A stretch of 9,469 nucleotides of DNA, taken from the NCBI GenBank assembly GCA_031553225.1, contig JAVBLU010000046.1, positions 1 to 9,469 of the forward strand. Reading direction: 5' to 3'. The notes below the pieces were generated by a model, which was given only the letters and a program-made list of their open reading frames with translations, ran no database searches and was not told the origin of the DNA. The position numbers and the translations under genes were made by a program. This document shows, in pieces, positions 1 through 6,037 of the stretch (positions are counted from its first letter, which is position 1; every line of letters begins with the position of its first letter). The stretch is from JAVBLU01 sp031553225. Lineage in GTDB: Bacteria > Bacillota > Clostridia > Christensenellales > UBA1750.

Positions 1-140
1 TACCGCATCGCCGTCGCACCGCCAAATTTCGCCAGCACCATTGTGATTGCCGCCGTCAGCGTCGTCTTGCCGTGATCCACGTGCCCGACCGTTCCGATGT
101 TCACGTGCGGTTTCGTACGCTCAAACTTCGCCTTTGCCAT
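1..140 (-). CDS. tuf: Translation elongation factor Tu, N-terminal part (cut by window edge)
   Basis: Elongation factor Tu, the GTPase that brings aminoacyl-tRNA to the ribosomal A site in the cytoplasm. Only the first 46 codons are present; the gene continues beyond base 1. The translation opens with MAKAKFERTKPHVNIGTVG and contains the P-loop GHVDHGKT at residues 19-26, the G1 motif diagnostic of EF-Tu. The start is the ATG at 140-138, preceded by an AGGAGG Shine-Dalgarno at 151-156. The gene lies 51 bases downstream of a tRNA-Gly on the same strand. No promoter is obvious between them, so tuf is probably co-transcribed with the tRNA. Residues 34-46 (ITMVLAKFGGATA, approximately) differ in detail from the common ITKVLAEKG form but stay within family variation. 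The identification is secure; the rest of the gene cannot be judged. Confidence 0.97.
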   Translation of the reverse strand, partial: MAKAKFERTKPHVNIGTVGHVDHGKTTLTAAITMVLAKFGGATAMR

Positions 141-191
141 AAGAGATTTGCCTCCTTCGTAGAGCGCGCCGGGCGCGCCGGACAAAAATGA

Positions 192-265
192 TGGAGCGGG
201 TGATGGGAATCGAACCCACACAGCCAGCTTGGGAAGCTGGAACTCTACCATTGAGCTACACCCGC
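192..265 (-). tRNA. tRNA-Gly, anticodon CCC, CCA encoded
   Basis: A complete 74-nt cloverleaf can be drawn on the minus strand. The acceptor stem is GCGGGTG paired with CACCCGC. The D stem is GCTC/GAGT. The anticodon stem is CCAGC/GCTGG around the loop TTCCCAA, with the anticodon complement at 231-233. The T arm has the loop TTCGATT. The discriminator base is U73, as expected for bacterial tRNA-Gly, and the 3' CCA is encoded at 192-194. Anticodon CCC reads only GGG, which fits a GC-rich genome. A strong promoter sits just upstream (288-316), and tuf starts 51 bases downstream, so the transcript is probably a tRNA-mRNA processed at the tRNA 3' end. Confidence 0.96.
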
Positions 266-287
266 ACGCATTACAGCGTCGCGTCAT

Positions 288-316
288 ATTGTAATCGCCT
301 GGAACGCGCTTGTCAA
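288..316 (-). promoter_or_regulatory. SigmaA-type promoter of the tRNA-Gly/tuf unit
   Basis: On the minus strand, a perfect -35 box TTGACA (311-316) and a -10 box TACAAT (288-293) are separated by 17 bases. Transcription would start near 281, about 16 bases before the mature tRNA 5' end. It is divergent from the promoter at 348-377, with only about 30 bases between the two -35 boxes. Confidence 0.9.
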
Positions 317-347
317 GCTGAAAAACGCGGATTTGGCAGCGGATGGA

Positions 348-377
348 TTGACCGTTCCGGCCCGTACGTGGTATACT
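348..377 (+). promoter_or_regulatory. SigmaA-type promoter of the rsgA leader / small RNA
   Basis: A -35 box TTGACC (348-353) and a -10 box TATACT (372-377) are separated by 18 bases on the plus strand. The predicted start is near 384. It is the only convincing promoter seen between the divergent tRNA promoter and rsgA. Confidence 0.75.
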
Positions 378-383
378 AAACTA

Positions 384-585
384 CGATTATCCTGCGAAAG
401 GGGCGATGAGTTCATGACGGATCAACAGGTGAGCACGTCATAAGTTCATAAGGCGCGCGCCCGACCGGGCGGCGCGCGAAAATCGCCTTTCATAACAAAG
501 CGCGCGTGCGCGGCAAAGGGCCGTGCAAGCGTAGGCGTGTCCGTTTGCGGGCCGCGGCTTTCGATGACGAAGGCCGCGGTTTTTT
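384..585 (+). ncRNA. Candidate structured RNA of about 200 nt (rsgA leader or free small RNA)
   Basis: This segment is bounded by a promoter at 348-377 and a strong terminator at 552-585. Its predicted RNA folds well by eye. A long-range stem pairs 396-407 with 482-491 (GAAAGG..CGAT with ATCGCCTTTC, two bulged G). It encloses a hairpin ATGACG/CGTCAT (414-419 with 436-441) and a very GC-rich hairpin in about 453-478, giving a three-way junction. A further hairpin TGCGCGGC/GCCGTGCA follows at about 514-535, then the terminator. It also contains a possible mini-ORF of nine codons plus stop (414-443, MTDQQVSTS) behind an AAGGGG box, so a leader peptide is an alternative reading. I could not match it to a known riboswitch, 6S, SRP, tmRNA or RNase P RNA. 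It may be an attenuator controlling rsgA or an independent small RNA; the bounds are approximate. Confidence 0.45.
552..585 (+). terminator. Rho-independent terminator upstream of rsgA
   Basis: A 12-bp stem (552-563 with 568-579; one G-U pair) has the four-base loop ATGA and is followed by six T (580-585). It is a strong plus-strand terminator that ends the leader/small RNA 60 bases before the rsgA start codon, so rsgA expression from the upstream promoter requires read-through or antitermination. Confidence 0.9.
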
Positions 586-645
586 GTATGCGAAAAGGCA
601 AGCGGGAAGGGCGGACCGGCCGAGAAATGAGCAGGAGGGACCCGT

Positions 646-1704
646 TTGGAATACTTGGCACATTACGGCTACGACGAAGGATGGACGCAGTCGCTTCACG
701 CGCTTGGCGGAGGGCTTGCCCCCGCGCGCGTAACGGCGCAGCACCGCACGCAGTACCTGCTGGCGGGAGAGGATGGGGAGGTATCCGGCCAGGTGTCGGG
801 CAAATACCGCTTTCAACTGGATGCCCGGGGCGGGTACCCGGCCGTGGGCGATTTTGTGGCGGGACGCATGTCCGGCGGCGAGATGGTCATCGAGCACATT
901 CTGCCCCGCCGCACGTTCTTTGCGCGCTGGGACGGCTTTCACGGCGCCTCGCAGGCCCTGGCCGCCAATGTAGACAGCGTGCTGCTGTGCATGTCCCTAA
1001 ACCACAACTTTAACATACAACGGCTCTCGCGCTATCTGATCCTGTCGCGCAAGAGCGGCGCGCAGCCGGTGGTCACGCTGACCAAGACCGACCTGTGCGA
1101 AGACCCGGAGCCGTACGCGCGCCTGTGCCGCGAGCTGGACGCTCAGGCGCCCGTCGTCGCCATCAGCGCCGCCAGCGGCCAAGGGATGGAGCTGCTCGCG
1201 CCCTACATCGCCCCGGGCAAAACCGTCGCGGCGCTCGGGTCGTCCGGCGTGGGCAAGTCAACGCTTCTCAACGCCCTGTGCGGCCTGGAGGTGATGGCCA
1301 CGGCCGACGTGCGCCAGGGCGACGACCACGGCCGGCACAAGACCGTACACCGCCAGATCATCCGCCTGCCGGGCGGCGGGCTGTTTCTGGATACGCCGGG
1401 CATGCGCGAGCTGGCCCTGGACGACGCGCAGGAAGCCGTCACCGACCTGTACGAGGACGTGGCGGAGCTGGTGGAGGCCTGCCGCTTTCGCGACTGCCGC
1501 CACCAAAGCGAGCCGGGCTGCGCCGTCAGAGCGGCCGTGGCCGCCGGAGCCGTGACGAAGGCGCGCGTGGACGCCTACTTGCGCTATCTGCGCGAGGCGC
1601 GCCCGCACAGGGACTCGGCTTCCGCCGCCCGCCTGGCCTATGAGGAGCGCATTAAAACCGCCAAAAAGTTCGCCCGGTACTCGCGGCAGCTGAAGCAGGA
1701 CTGA
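646..1704 (+). CDS. rsgA: Ribosome small subunit-dependent GTPase A (RsgA), long form
   Basis: Circularly permuted GTPase that acts in late maturation of the 30S ribosomal subunit. The 352-residue product has an N-terminal OB-fold region (about 25-95). The G motifs then appear in permuted order: G4 TKTD (146-149), G5 SAAS (174-177), the P-loop GSSGVGKS (198-205), a G2-type loop with GRHKTVH around Thr233, and G3 DTPG (249-252). The C-terminal zinc knuckle is Cys279, Cys284, His286 and Cys292. The start is the TTG at 646-648, seven bases after an AGGAGG box (633-638). The length matches E. coli-type RsgA (about 350) rather than the shorter YloQ form (about 300). The G2 loop reads HKTV instead of the common HTTT, as I recall for some long Firmicutes paralogues, so a second rsgA may exist elsewhere in the genome. 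Transcription probably comes through the leader terminator upstream. Confidence 0.95.
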   Translation: MEYLAHYGYDEGWTQSLHALGGGLAPARVTAQHRTQYLLAGEDGEVSGQVSGKYRFQLDARGGYPAVGDFVAGRMSGGEMVIEHILPRRTFFARWDGFHGASQALAANVDSVLLCMSLNHNFNIQRLSRYLILSRKSGAQPVVTLTKTDLCEDPEPYARLCRELDAQAPVVAISAASGQGMELLAPYIAPGKTVAALGSSGVGKSTLLNALCGLEVMATADVRQGDDHGRHKTVHRQIIRLPGGGLFLDTPGMRELALDDAQEAVTDLYEDVAELVEACRFRDCRHQSEPGCAVRAAVAAGAVTKARVDAYLRYLREARPHRDSASAARLAYEERIKTAKKFARYSRQLKQD

Positions 1705-1743
1705 GCGCCGGCCGCCCGGGGCGCGGCTTCACAAAGAGAACCC

Positions 1744-1781
1744 TCCCGGCCTTGCCGCGCGCGGCGTTCATGCCGCCGGGA
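1744..1781 (-). terminator. Possible terminator between the convergent rsgA and pdp genes
   Basis: Inverted repeat TCCCGGC (1744-1750) / GCCGGGA (1775-1781), with a second small inverted repeat GCCGC/GCGGC inside the loop. On the minus strand it is followed by GGGTTCTCTTTG, a moderately U-rich tract, so it could end pdp. There is no U-tract on the plus side for rsgA. The call rests on a weak signal. Confidence 0.35.
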
Positions 1782-1805
1782 AGGCTTCGCCGCAGCCCTT
1801 CCCGC

Positions 1806-3101
1806 TCACACGCGCCCGGCGATGAGGGGCCGGGGCGGGGGCGGCTCGTCCGCCAGGGCAAAGGCTCCGGCCGCCAGCTCGGCCGCGCGGCGCGCGGGCT
1901 CCCGGGCGGCCGGGGCGTACAGCGCGCACAGCGTGTCGCCCGCCTCCACGCGCGCGCCCACGCGCTTTTTCAGCACAAGGCCGACGGACAGGTCCACCGC
2001 GTCGCCCGCCCGCTCGCGTCCGGCGCCCAGCGCATGGGCCGCCTGCCCGATGAGATCGGCCTGAACGCGGCTGACATACCCGGCCTTTTCGGAGCGCAGG
2101 GGTAGAATACGGCTGGCGCGCGGCAAAAGTCCAGGCTCGTCCACCACGCGCGGGTCGCCCAGGTGCGCGCCGACCATCTGCCGCAGCTTGCGCAGCCCCG
2201 CGCCGCAGGCCAGCGCCTCCCGAACGCGCGCCAAAGCCTGCGGTTCGGGAATGTCTAGCGCCAGGGCGACCATCAGGGCCGCCAGCTGCACAGACAGGGC
2301 GCAAAGCGGCGTCTCCCCCGCGCGGCCGCTGAGCACCTCTATCGCCTCGCGCACCTCCAAAGCGTTGCCCACGCATGAACCGAGCGGCTCGTCCATGTCC
2401 GTAACCAGCGCGGTGCACCGGCGGCCCTCGGCCCGTCCTATGTCCACCATCAGGCGCGCGAGAGCCAGGGCTTCCGCGCGGTCCTTCATCAGCGCGCCGC
2501 TGCCAAACTTCACGTCCAGAACGATGCTTCCCGCGCCGGCGGCCAGCTTCTTGCTCATGATGCTGGCGGCGATGAGGGGGAGCGAGTCGGCCGTGGCGGT
2601 AACGTCGCGCAGGGCGTACAGGGTTTTGTCCGCCGGGCACAGCTGCCCGGTTTGGCCGCCCAGGGCCGCGCCCACATCGCGCGCCACGCGCAGAAAGTCC
2701 GGCATGGGCAAAAACGGGTCGTACCCGGGTATGGCCATCAGCTTGTCCAGCGTGCCGCCGGTGTGGCCCAGCGCCCGGCCGCTCATCTTCACCACCGTAA
2801 CGCCGCAGGCCGCTGCCAGGGGCACGCAGATCAGGGTGGTCGTGTCGCCCACGCCGCCTGTGGAATGCTTGTCCGCCGTGCAGGGGAAGGCAGACAGATC
2901 GGCCTGCTCGCCCGAGGCGGCCATCTCGCGCGCCAGGCAGGCGGCCTCCTCGTCGGACATGCCGCGGATGCGGATGGCCATGAGCAGGGCGGCGGCCTGA
3001 TAGTCCGGCACGCTGCCGTCCGTCACGCCGTGCACGAAGCGCGCGATGTCCTGCGGGGAGAGCGGCAGGGCGTCCCGCTTGCGCGCAATGATGTCGATCA
3101 T
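1806..3101 (-). CDS. pdp: Pyrimidine-nucleoside phosphorylase
   Basis: Phosphorolyses uridine, deoxyuridine and thymidine to the free base plus (deoxy)ribose 1-phosphate in nucleoside salvage; a cytoplasmic dimer in known members. The product is 431 residues, matching the Bacillus Pdp size. Phosphate-binding KHSTGGVGD lies at 78-86 and the family signature SGRALGHTGGTLDKL at 107-121. Arg165, Ser180 and Lys184 fall in the YALRDVTAT and SIMSKK blocks and correspond by spacing to E. coli thymidine phosphorylase Arg171, Ser186 and Lys190, which contact the base. GSGALMK is at 200-206. The C-terminal PYNP_C domain ends in PRPLIAGRV. The start ATG (3101-3099) has a GAAGGGGG box at 3111-3118. The gene stands alone: there is no deoC, cdd or deoB neighbour in the window, which is common elsewhere. 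Separation from a strict thymidine phosphorylase (deoA) rests on the Firmicutes-like SIMSKK block and context, so substrate range is inferred. Confidence 0.93.
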   Translation of the reverse strand: MIDIIARKRDALPLSPQDIARFVHGVTDGSVPDYQAAALLMAIRIRGMSDEEAACLAREMAASGEQADLSAFPCTADKHSTGGVGDTTTLICVPLAAACGVTVVKMSGRALGHTGGTLDKLMAIPGYDPFLPMPDFLRVARDVGAALGGQTGQLCPADKTLYALRDVTATADSLPLIAASIMSKKLAAGAGSIVLDVKFGSGALMKDRAEALALARLMVDIGRAEGRRCTALVTDMDEPLGSCVGNALEVREAIEVLSGRAGETPLCALSVQLAALMVALALDIPEPQALARVREALACGAGLRKLRQMVGAHLGDPRVVDEPGLLPRASRILPLRSEKAGYVSRVQADLIGQAAHALGAGRERAGDAVDLSVGLVLKKRVGARVEAGDTLCALYAPAAREPARRAAELAAGAFALADEPPPPRPLIAGRV

Positions 3102-3403
3102 GTGAATTCACCCCCTTCATTATAGCACGGCGTCGGCGGCCGGCCAAGAACAGCCGAGGGGGGCGCTTGCGCGGCAGAACGCCCGGAGGTCCGCGCACGG
3201 GTGAGGGCATCCGCCGGCGCCGCGTGCCGGAAGGAAAGCGCAGGGCTTGCGGCAAGCCCGGCCATGGAAGCGGGCGCCCGGGCGCAACGCAAAGCCCCGG
3301 CGGCGGAGCCTGCCGGGGATGTGAGCGCACAGCGCCCCTGCCGCGCCGTTTCATGCGGCGGCCGGCCCCGGCGCGCAACCGTCAGGGCGGGTTGTTGTAA
3401 GGG
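3102..3403. other. Gene-free GC-rich stretch between pdp and the GNAT gene
   Basis: No convincing gene: the open frames here are low-complexity Arg/Ala/Pro/Gly readings with no ribosome binding site. Apart from the pdp promoter at its left end, it holds two perfect hairpins. CCCCGGC/GCCGGGG (3295-3301 with 3312-3318) is followed on the minus strand by CTTTGCGTT and is the best candidate terminator for the GNAT gene. GGGCTTG/CAAGCCC (3243-3249 with 3253-3259) is the second. Neither has a proper U-tract. Confidence 0.5.
3119..3147 (-). promoter_or_regulatory. Promoter of pdp, immediately against the ribosome binding site
   Basis: A perfect -10 TATAAT (3119-3124), preceded by GC (GCTATAAT), and a weak -35 TTGGCC (3142-3147) at 17 bases on the minus strand. 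The -10 directly abuts the GAAGGGGG ribosome binding site (3111-3118). A start near 3112 would therefore give a 5' leader of only about 10-12 nt that keeps just part of the Shine-Dalgarno. Confidence 0.6.
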
Positions 3404-3862
3404 CTACCGCGGCCTGCGGCCGGGGACGACAAAGCGCAGCGGCCGGGCGGGGCGGGCGAGGGACTCGGCAAAGCTCCGGTAGTCGTGTGGGGCGAGCAGG
3501 CCGCCGTCGGCGGCGTGCCACATGGCCGCCGTGTACGGGCGGTCGCGCAGGCGGCCGGGCCGCTCGGGCACAAGGCCCTGCACGCCGGCGTGGTCGGCCG
3601 CCATGCGCAAAAGGCGGCGCCGCAGCCCTGCGCGCGCGCGGAACGGGTCCACCGCGACCATCTCCACCTCGGCGAAGGGCGCTTGGCCCGGCGCGCCCGC
3701 GTGAAAGCGCATCGAAAGAAATCCGGCGGGCACCCCGCCGCGCAGCGCCAGCACGGCTATGCAGCCGGGCGCAAAGGAGATGTGCCGCCTCACCCACTGG
3801 CCCATGTGGGCGGCGAGAAGGTCAAGCCCGGCCTGATCGACCGGCTGAAAAACGTAACGCAT
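3404..3862 (-). CDS. GNAT-like N-acetyltransferase, small
   Basis: A 152-residue protein with the outline of a GCN5-related acetyltransferase, which transfers acetyl from acetyl-CoA to an amine. An N-terminal helix region is followed by strands (IAVLALRGGVPAGFLSMR, 35-52). The strand-helix core is EVEMVAVDPFRARAGLRRRLL (about 65-85), where GNAT enzymes bind acetyl-CoA. That core is degenerate: the usual R/Q-x-x-G-x-G/A reads RARAGLR, so activity is uncertain. The C terminus (SLARPARPLRFVVP) is like the last strand of the fold. The start ATG (3862-3860) was chosen because AGGAGG lies at 3867-3872; an open frame continues upstream to 4024 but has no such signal and reads poorly. The gene stands alone between two gene-free stretches. 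The substrate is unknown. The family call is moderately sure; that it is a real gene is more certain. Confidence 0.7.
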   Translation of the reverse strand: MRYVFQPVDQAGLDLLAAHMGQWVRRHISFAPGCIAVLALRGGVPAGFLSMRFHAGAPGQAPFAEVEMVAVDPFRARAGLRRRLLRMAADHAGVQGLVPERPGRLRDRPYTAAMWHAADGGLLAPHDYRSFAESLARPARPLRFVVPGRRPR

Positions 3863-3955
3863 ACTTCCTCCTGTTGCTGTCTGAGCGGACGCCTGAAGGC
3901 GCCCTGCCGAAATGGGATCCGGGCGGCCATAAAAATAGGGGAAGCGTACTTGTTC

Positions 3956-3984
3956 ATAAGAAAGGAACCCCTTCTTTCCTTCAA
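3956..3984 (-). promoter_or_regulatory. Possible promoter of the GNAT gene
   Basis: Minus-strand TTGAAG (3979-3984) and TCTTAT (3956-3961) are 17 bases apart, each four of six to consensus. The predicted leader is about 85 nt. It lies in the AT-rich block and overlaps an imperfect inverted repeat (GAAAGAA GGGG TTCCTTTC, about 3959-3977), which could be an operator or a chance purine/pyrimidine run. Confidence 0.3.
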
Positions 3985-4108
3985 ATTTGAGCGATAAGCC
4001 GTATTTTTGCGTACAAAAACACAAGCGGCCCGCCGGCGCGAAAACGCGGCCCGTTCGCCAACGCTTTTCAATTGTGTAAAATCAGAAAAACAAGCCCCGT
4101 TTTCATCC

Positions 4109-4163
4109 GGGCGCAGCGTTTGTGCGCCGCGCCCGCCGCTGTCGCCCACAAGCGGGCGGCAGC
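4109..4163 (-). terminator. Tandem hairpins downstream of the ABC exporter operon
   Basis: Two hairpins follow the ABC2 stop codon within about 90 bases on the minus strand. The first is 4154-4163 with 4138-4147 (one mismatch). The second is 4125-4134 with 4109-4118 (10 bp, one G-U pair, loop of six). A T5 run (4086-4090) comes only about 19 bases after the second stem, so termination by an intrinsic mechanism is plausible but not textbook. Confidence 0.4.
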
Positions 4164-4194
4164 GTTTCATTCTTCCTCACAGCGCGGCGCGCGT

Positions 4195-6036
4195 TTACTG
4201 CGCGCTGTCCGCCAGGCCGAGCACGGCCGCCTCGCGCTCCTTCACAAACTGGTTGGTGTACAGGGTGTAATAGGTTCCGCGCGCCTTGATGAGGGCGCGG
4301 TGGTCGCCGTCCTCGATGATCTTGCCGTCATGTATGACCAAAATGCGGTCGGCCTTGCGCACGGTGGACAGGCGGTGCGCGATGATGAAGCTCGTGCGGC
4401 CGGTGAGCACGCGCTGGATGGCGTGCTGGATGAGCTGCTCGGTCTCGGTGTCCACCGAGGAGGTCGCCTCGTCCAGAACGAAGATGCGCGGATTGGCCAA
4501 AATAGCGCGGGCGAAGGACACAAGCTGCTTTTCGCCGGTGGAGAGGCGGCCGCCGCCCTCGCCCACGTTCGTGTCGTAGCCCTTCTCCAGCTTTTTGATA
4601 AAGCCGTCGGCGTTCACCAGCTGCGCGGCGCGCTCCACCTCCTCGTCGGTGGCGGACAGCTTGCCGTAGCGAATGTTGTCGCGGATGGTGCCCGAGAAGA
4701 GGTGCGGCTGCTGCAGAACGTAGCCCAGGTTCTCCTGAAGCCACAGCTGCGAGCGCTGCCGTATGTCGCGGCCGTCGATGAGCACGCGCCCTTCCGTGGG
4801 CTCGTAAAAACGGCAAATCAGGTTGACGATGGTGGACTTGCCGCTGCCCGTCTCGCCCACGAGGGCGATTGTTTGCCCGGCGTGAACGTTCAGGGAGAAA
4901 TCGTTGAGCACGGTTTCGCCGTCCTTGTAGCGGAAGGTGACGCCCTCAAGCGCCACGTCGCCTTTGAGCGTTTCCCAGTTCTCGCGCTTGGGCGCAAAGT
5001 TCGTGCCGTACGTCTCTTCCGCCTCGGGCGTATCCACAAGGTCGGGGTGCGTGCCCAGAAGGGACATCACGCGCTCGGCCGCGGCCTGCGTCGACTGAAG
5101 GTCGGCAAAGATGCGGGCGATGTCGCGGATGGGGTTAAAGAAGTTGATGCCATACTGAAGGAAGACGATGAGCGTGCCCAGCGAGAGCGCGCCCGCGGCC
5201 ACGCTGTTGCCGCCCCTTGTGAGGGCAAGGGCCGCGCCCACGGCGCCCAGCGTAGCCACGATGGGGTAGAACAGCGCGCTTAGGTTGGCCGCGCGCACGC
5301 TGTAGCGGCGCATCGTGCCGGTCAGCTCTTGAAACTCCTGGGCGTTGCGTTCCTCGCGCACCAGCGTTTTGGAGGTGCGCGCGCCCGTGATGCCCTCGTT
5401 GAAGGAGCCGGTGATCTTGGAATTCGTCTTGCGCACAACGCGGTACGCCGCCAAAATTTTCTTTTGGAAATACATGCTGATGACCGCCAGAATGGGCACC
5501 GTGCACATGACGATGAGCGCCAGCTTCCACTGCAGGATGAGCATGGTGGTGGCCGTGAACACGATGTAGGAGAAGCCCCACAGAAGGTCCACGAGCACCC
5601 AGCCCATGGCCTCGCCCAGGCGGGAGGCGTCGGAGTTCATGCGCGCCATCACAAAGCCGACGGGGGTTTTGTCGTACCAGGTCATGGACAGCTCCTGCAG
5701 GCGTTTGAAGGCTTCCTTGCGGATATCGTAGGTGACGTACACCTCCACCTCGCCAGCCTTGCGGATGAAGGACCACACGAGCGTCGCCTGCAGCGCCACA
5801 AGCAGCGCGTACCCGGCGATGACCAGGGGCAGCCCGTCCGTGCGGCCCACGGTGATGAAGTTGTCGATCAGGTGTCGCGTGATCAGCGGATACACCACGT
5901 CCGCGCCCGCGCACCCCGCCATAAACAGGCAGATGAGGCCGAGTTTGCCGCGGTAGTTCTTGGCGATGACGAGCACGCGTTTCCAAAGCGCCAGGTCAAA
6001 TCGTTTCGTATAGTCCTCTTCCTCTTGAAACTGCAT
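4195..6036 (-). CDS. Heterodimeric ABC exporter, subunit with consensus catalytic glutamate (BmrD-like)
   Basis: Half-transporter of 613 residues with an N-terminal six-helix exporter domain (about 30-320) and a C-terminal ATPase domain. ATPase motifs: Walker A GETGSGKS (394-401), Q-loop Gln442, signature LSTGE (498-502) in place of LSGGQ, Walker B IFVLD followed by catalytic Glu523, D-loop SSVD, and switch His554. The altered signature with an intact Glu is the mirror image of the partner encoded upstream, as in the two-subunit exporters BmrC/BmrD and TM287/288. The pair is expected to sit in the plasma membrane and export drugs or lipids using ATP. The start ATG (6036-6034) lies one base after the partner's stop codon and has a GAGGTGG box (6043-6049). 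The frame stays open upstream to 6108, but only inside the partner gene. The substrate is not determined by sequence. Confidence 0.93.
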   Translation of the reverse strand: MQFQEEEDYTKRFDLALWKRVLVIAKNYRGKLGLICLFMAGCAGADVVYPLITRHLIDNFITVGRTDGLPLVIAGYALLVALQATLVWSFIRKAGEVEVYVTYDIRKEAFKRLQELSMTWYDKTPVGFVMARMNSDASRLGEAMGWVLVDLLWGFSYIVFTATTMLILQWKLALIVMCTVPILAVISMYFQKKILAAYRVVRKTNSKITGSFNEGITGARTSKTLVREERNAQEFQELTGTMRRYSVRAANLSALFYPIVATLGAVGAALALTRGGNSVAAGALSLGTLIVFLQYGINFFNPIRDIARIFADLQSTQAAAERVMSLLGTHPDLVDTPEAEETYGTNFAPKRENWETLKGDVALEGVTFRYKDGETVLNDFSLNVHAGQTIALVGETGSGKSTIVNLICRFYEPTEGRVLIDGRDIRQRSQLWLQENLGYVLQQPHLFSGTIRDNIRYGKLSATDEEVERAAQLVNADGFIKKLEKGYDTNVGEGGGRLSTGEKQLVSFARAILANPRIFVLDEATSSVDTETEQLIQHAIQRVLTGRTSFIIAHRLSTVRKADRILVIHDGKIIEDGDHRALIKARGTYYTLYTNQFVKEREAAVLGLADSAQ

Positions 6037-6037
6037 G

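Larger units (their letters stand above)
3863..4194. other. Gene-free stretch with AT-rich block between the ABC operon and the GNAT gene
   Basis: I see no gene. The part nearest the ABC operon (4109-4163) is GC-rich with two tandem hairpins. About 3925-4105 is clearly more AT-rich than the rest of the window, with A/T runs such as GTTTTTGTAC and CAAAAATAC. It carries the weak promoter candidate for the GNAT gene. Such a composition may mark a regulatory region or a recently acquired or decayed segment. Confidence 0.5.

Noticed and set aside
398..500. Fluoride or Mn riboswitch in the rsgA leader
   Set aside because: The GGGCGATGAG opening recalls the fluoride riboswitch and AAAGGGG recalls yybP-ykoY, but the remaining conserved parts and pseudoknot partners of either class are absent.
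2188..3000. Plus-strand open frame of 270 codons opposite pdp
   Set aside because: Antisense shadow rich in Ser, Arg and Ala, with no recognisable domain or ribosome binding site.
1768..3378. Minus-strand open frame of 536 codons in another frame over pdp
   Set aside because: It is an Arg/Gly/Pro/Ala-rich frame shadow of the nucleoside phosphorylase, which has the complete family motifs; no start signal supports it.
3863..4024. Longer form of the GNAT-like protein starting near 4024
   Set aside because: The added residues do not resemble a domain and no ribosome binding site precedes them, while the ATG at 3862-3860 has AGGAGG directly upstream.
4072..5283. Long plus-strand open frame of about 400 codons opposite the second exporter gene
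   Set aside because: It is antisense to a gene with full ABC-ATPase motifs, has no ribosome binding site, and is His/Val/Ala-rich low-complexity reading typical of the complement of GC-rich genes.
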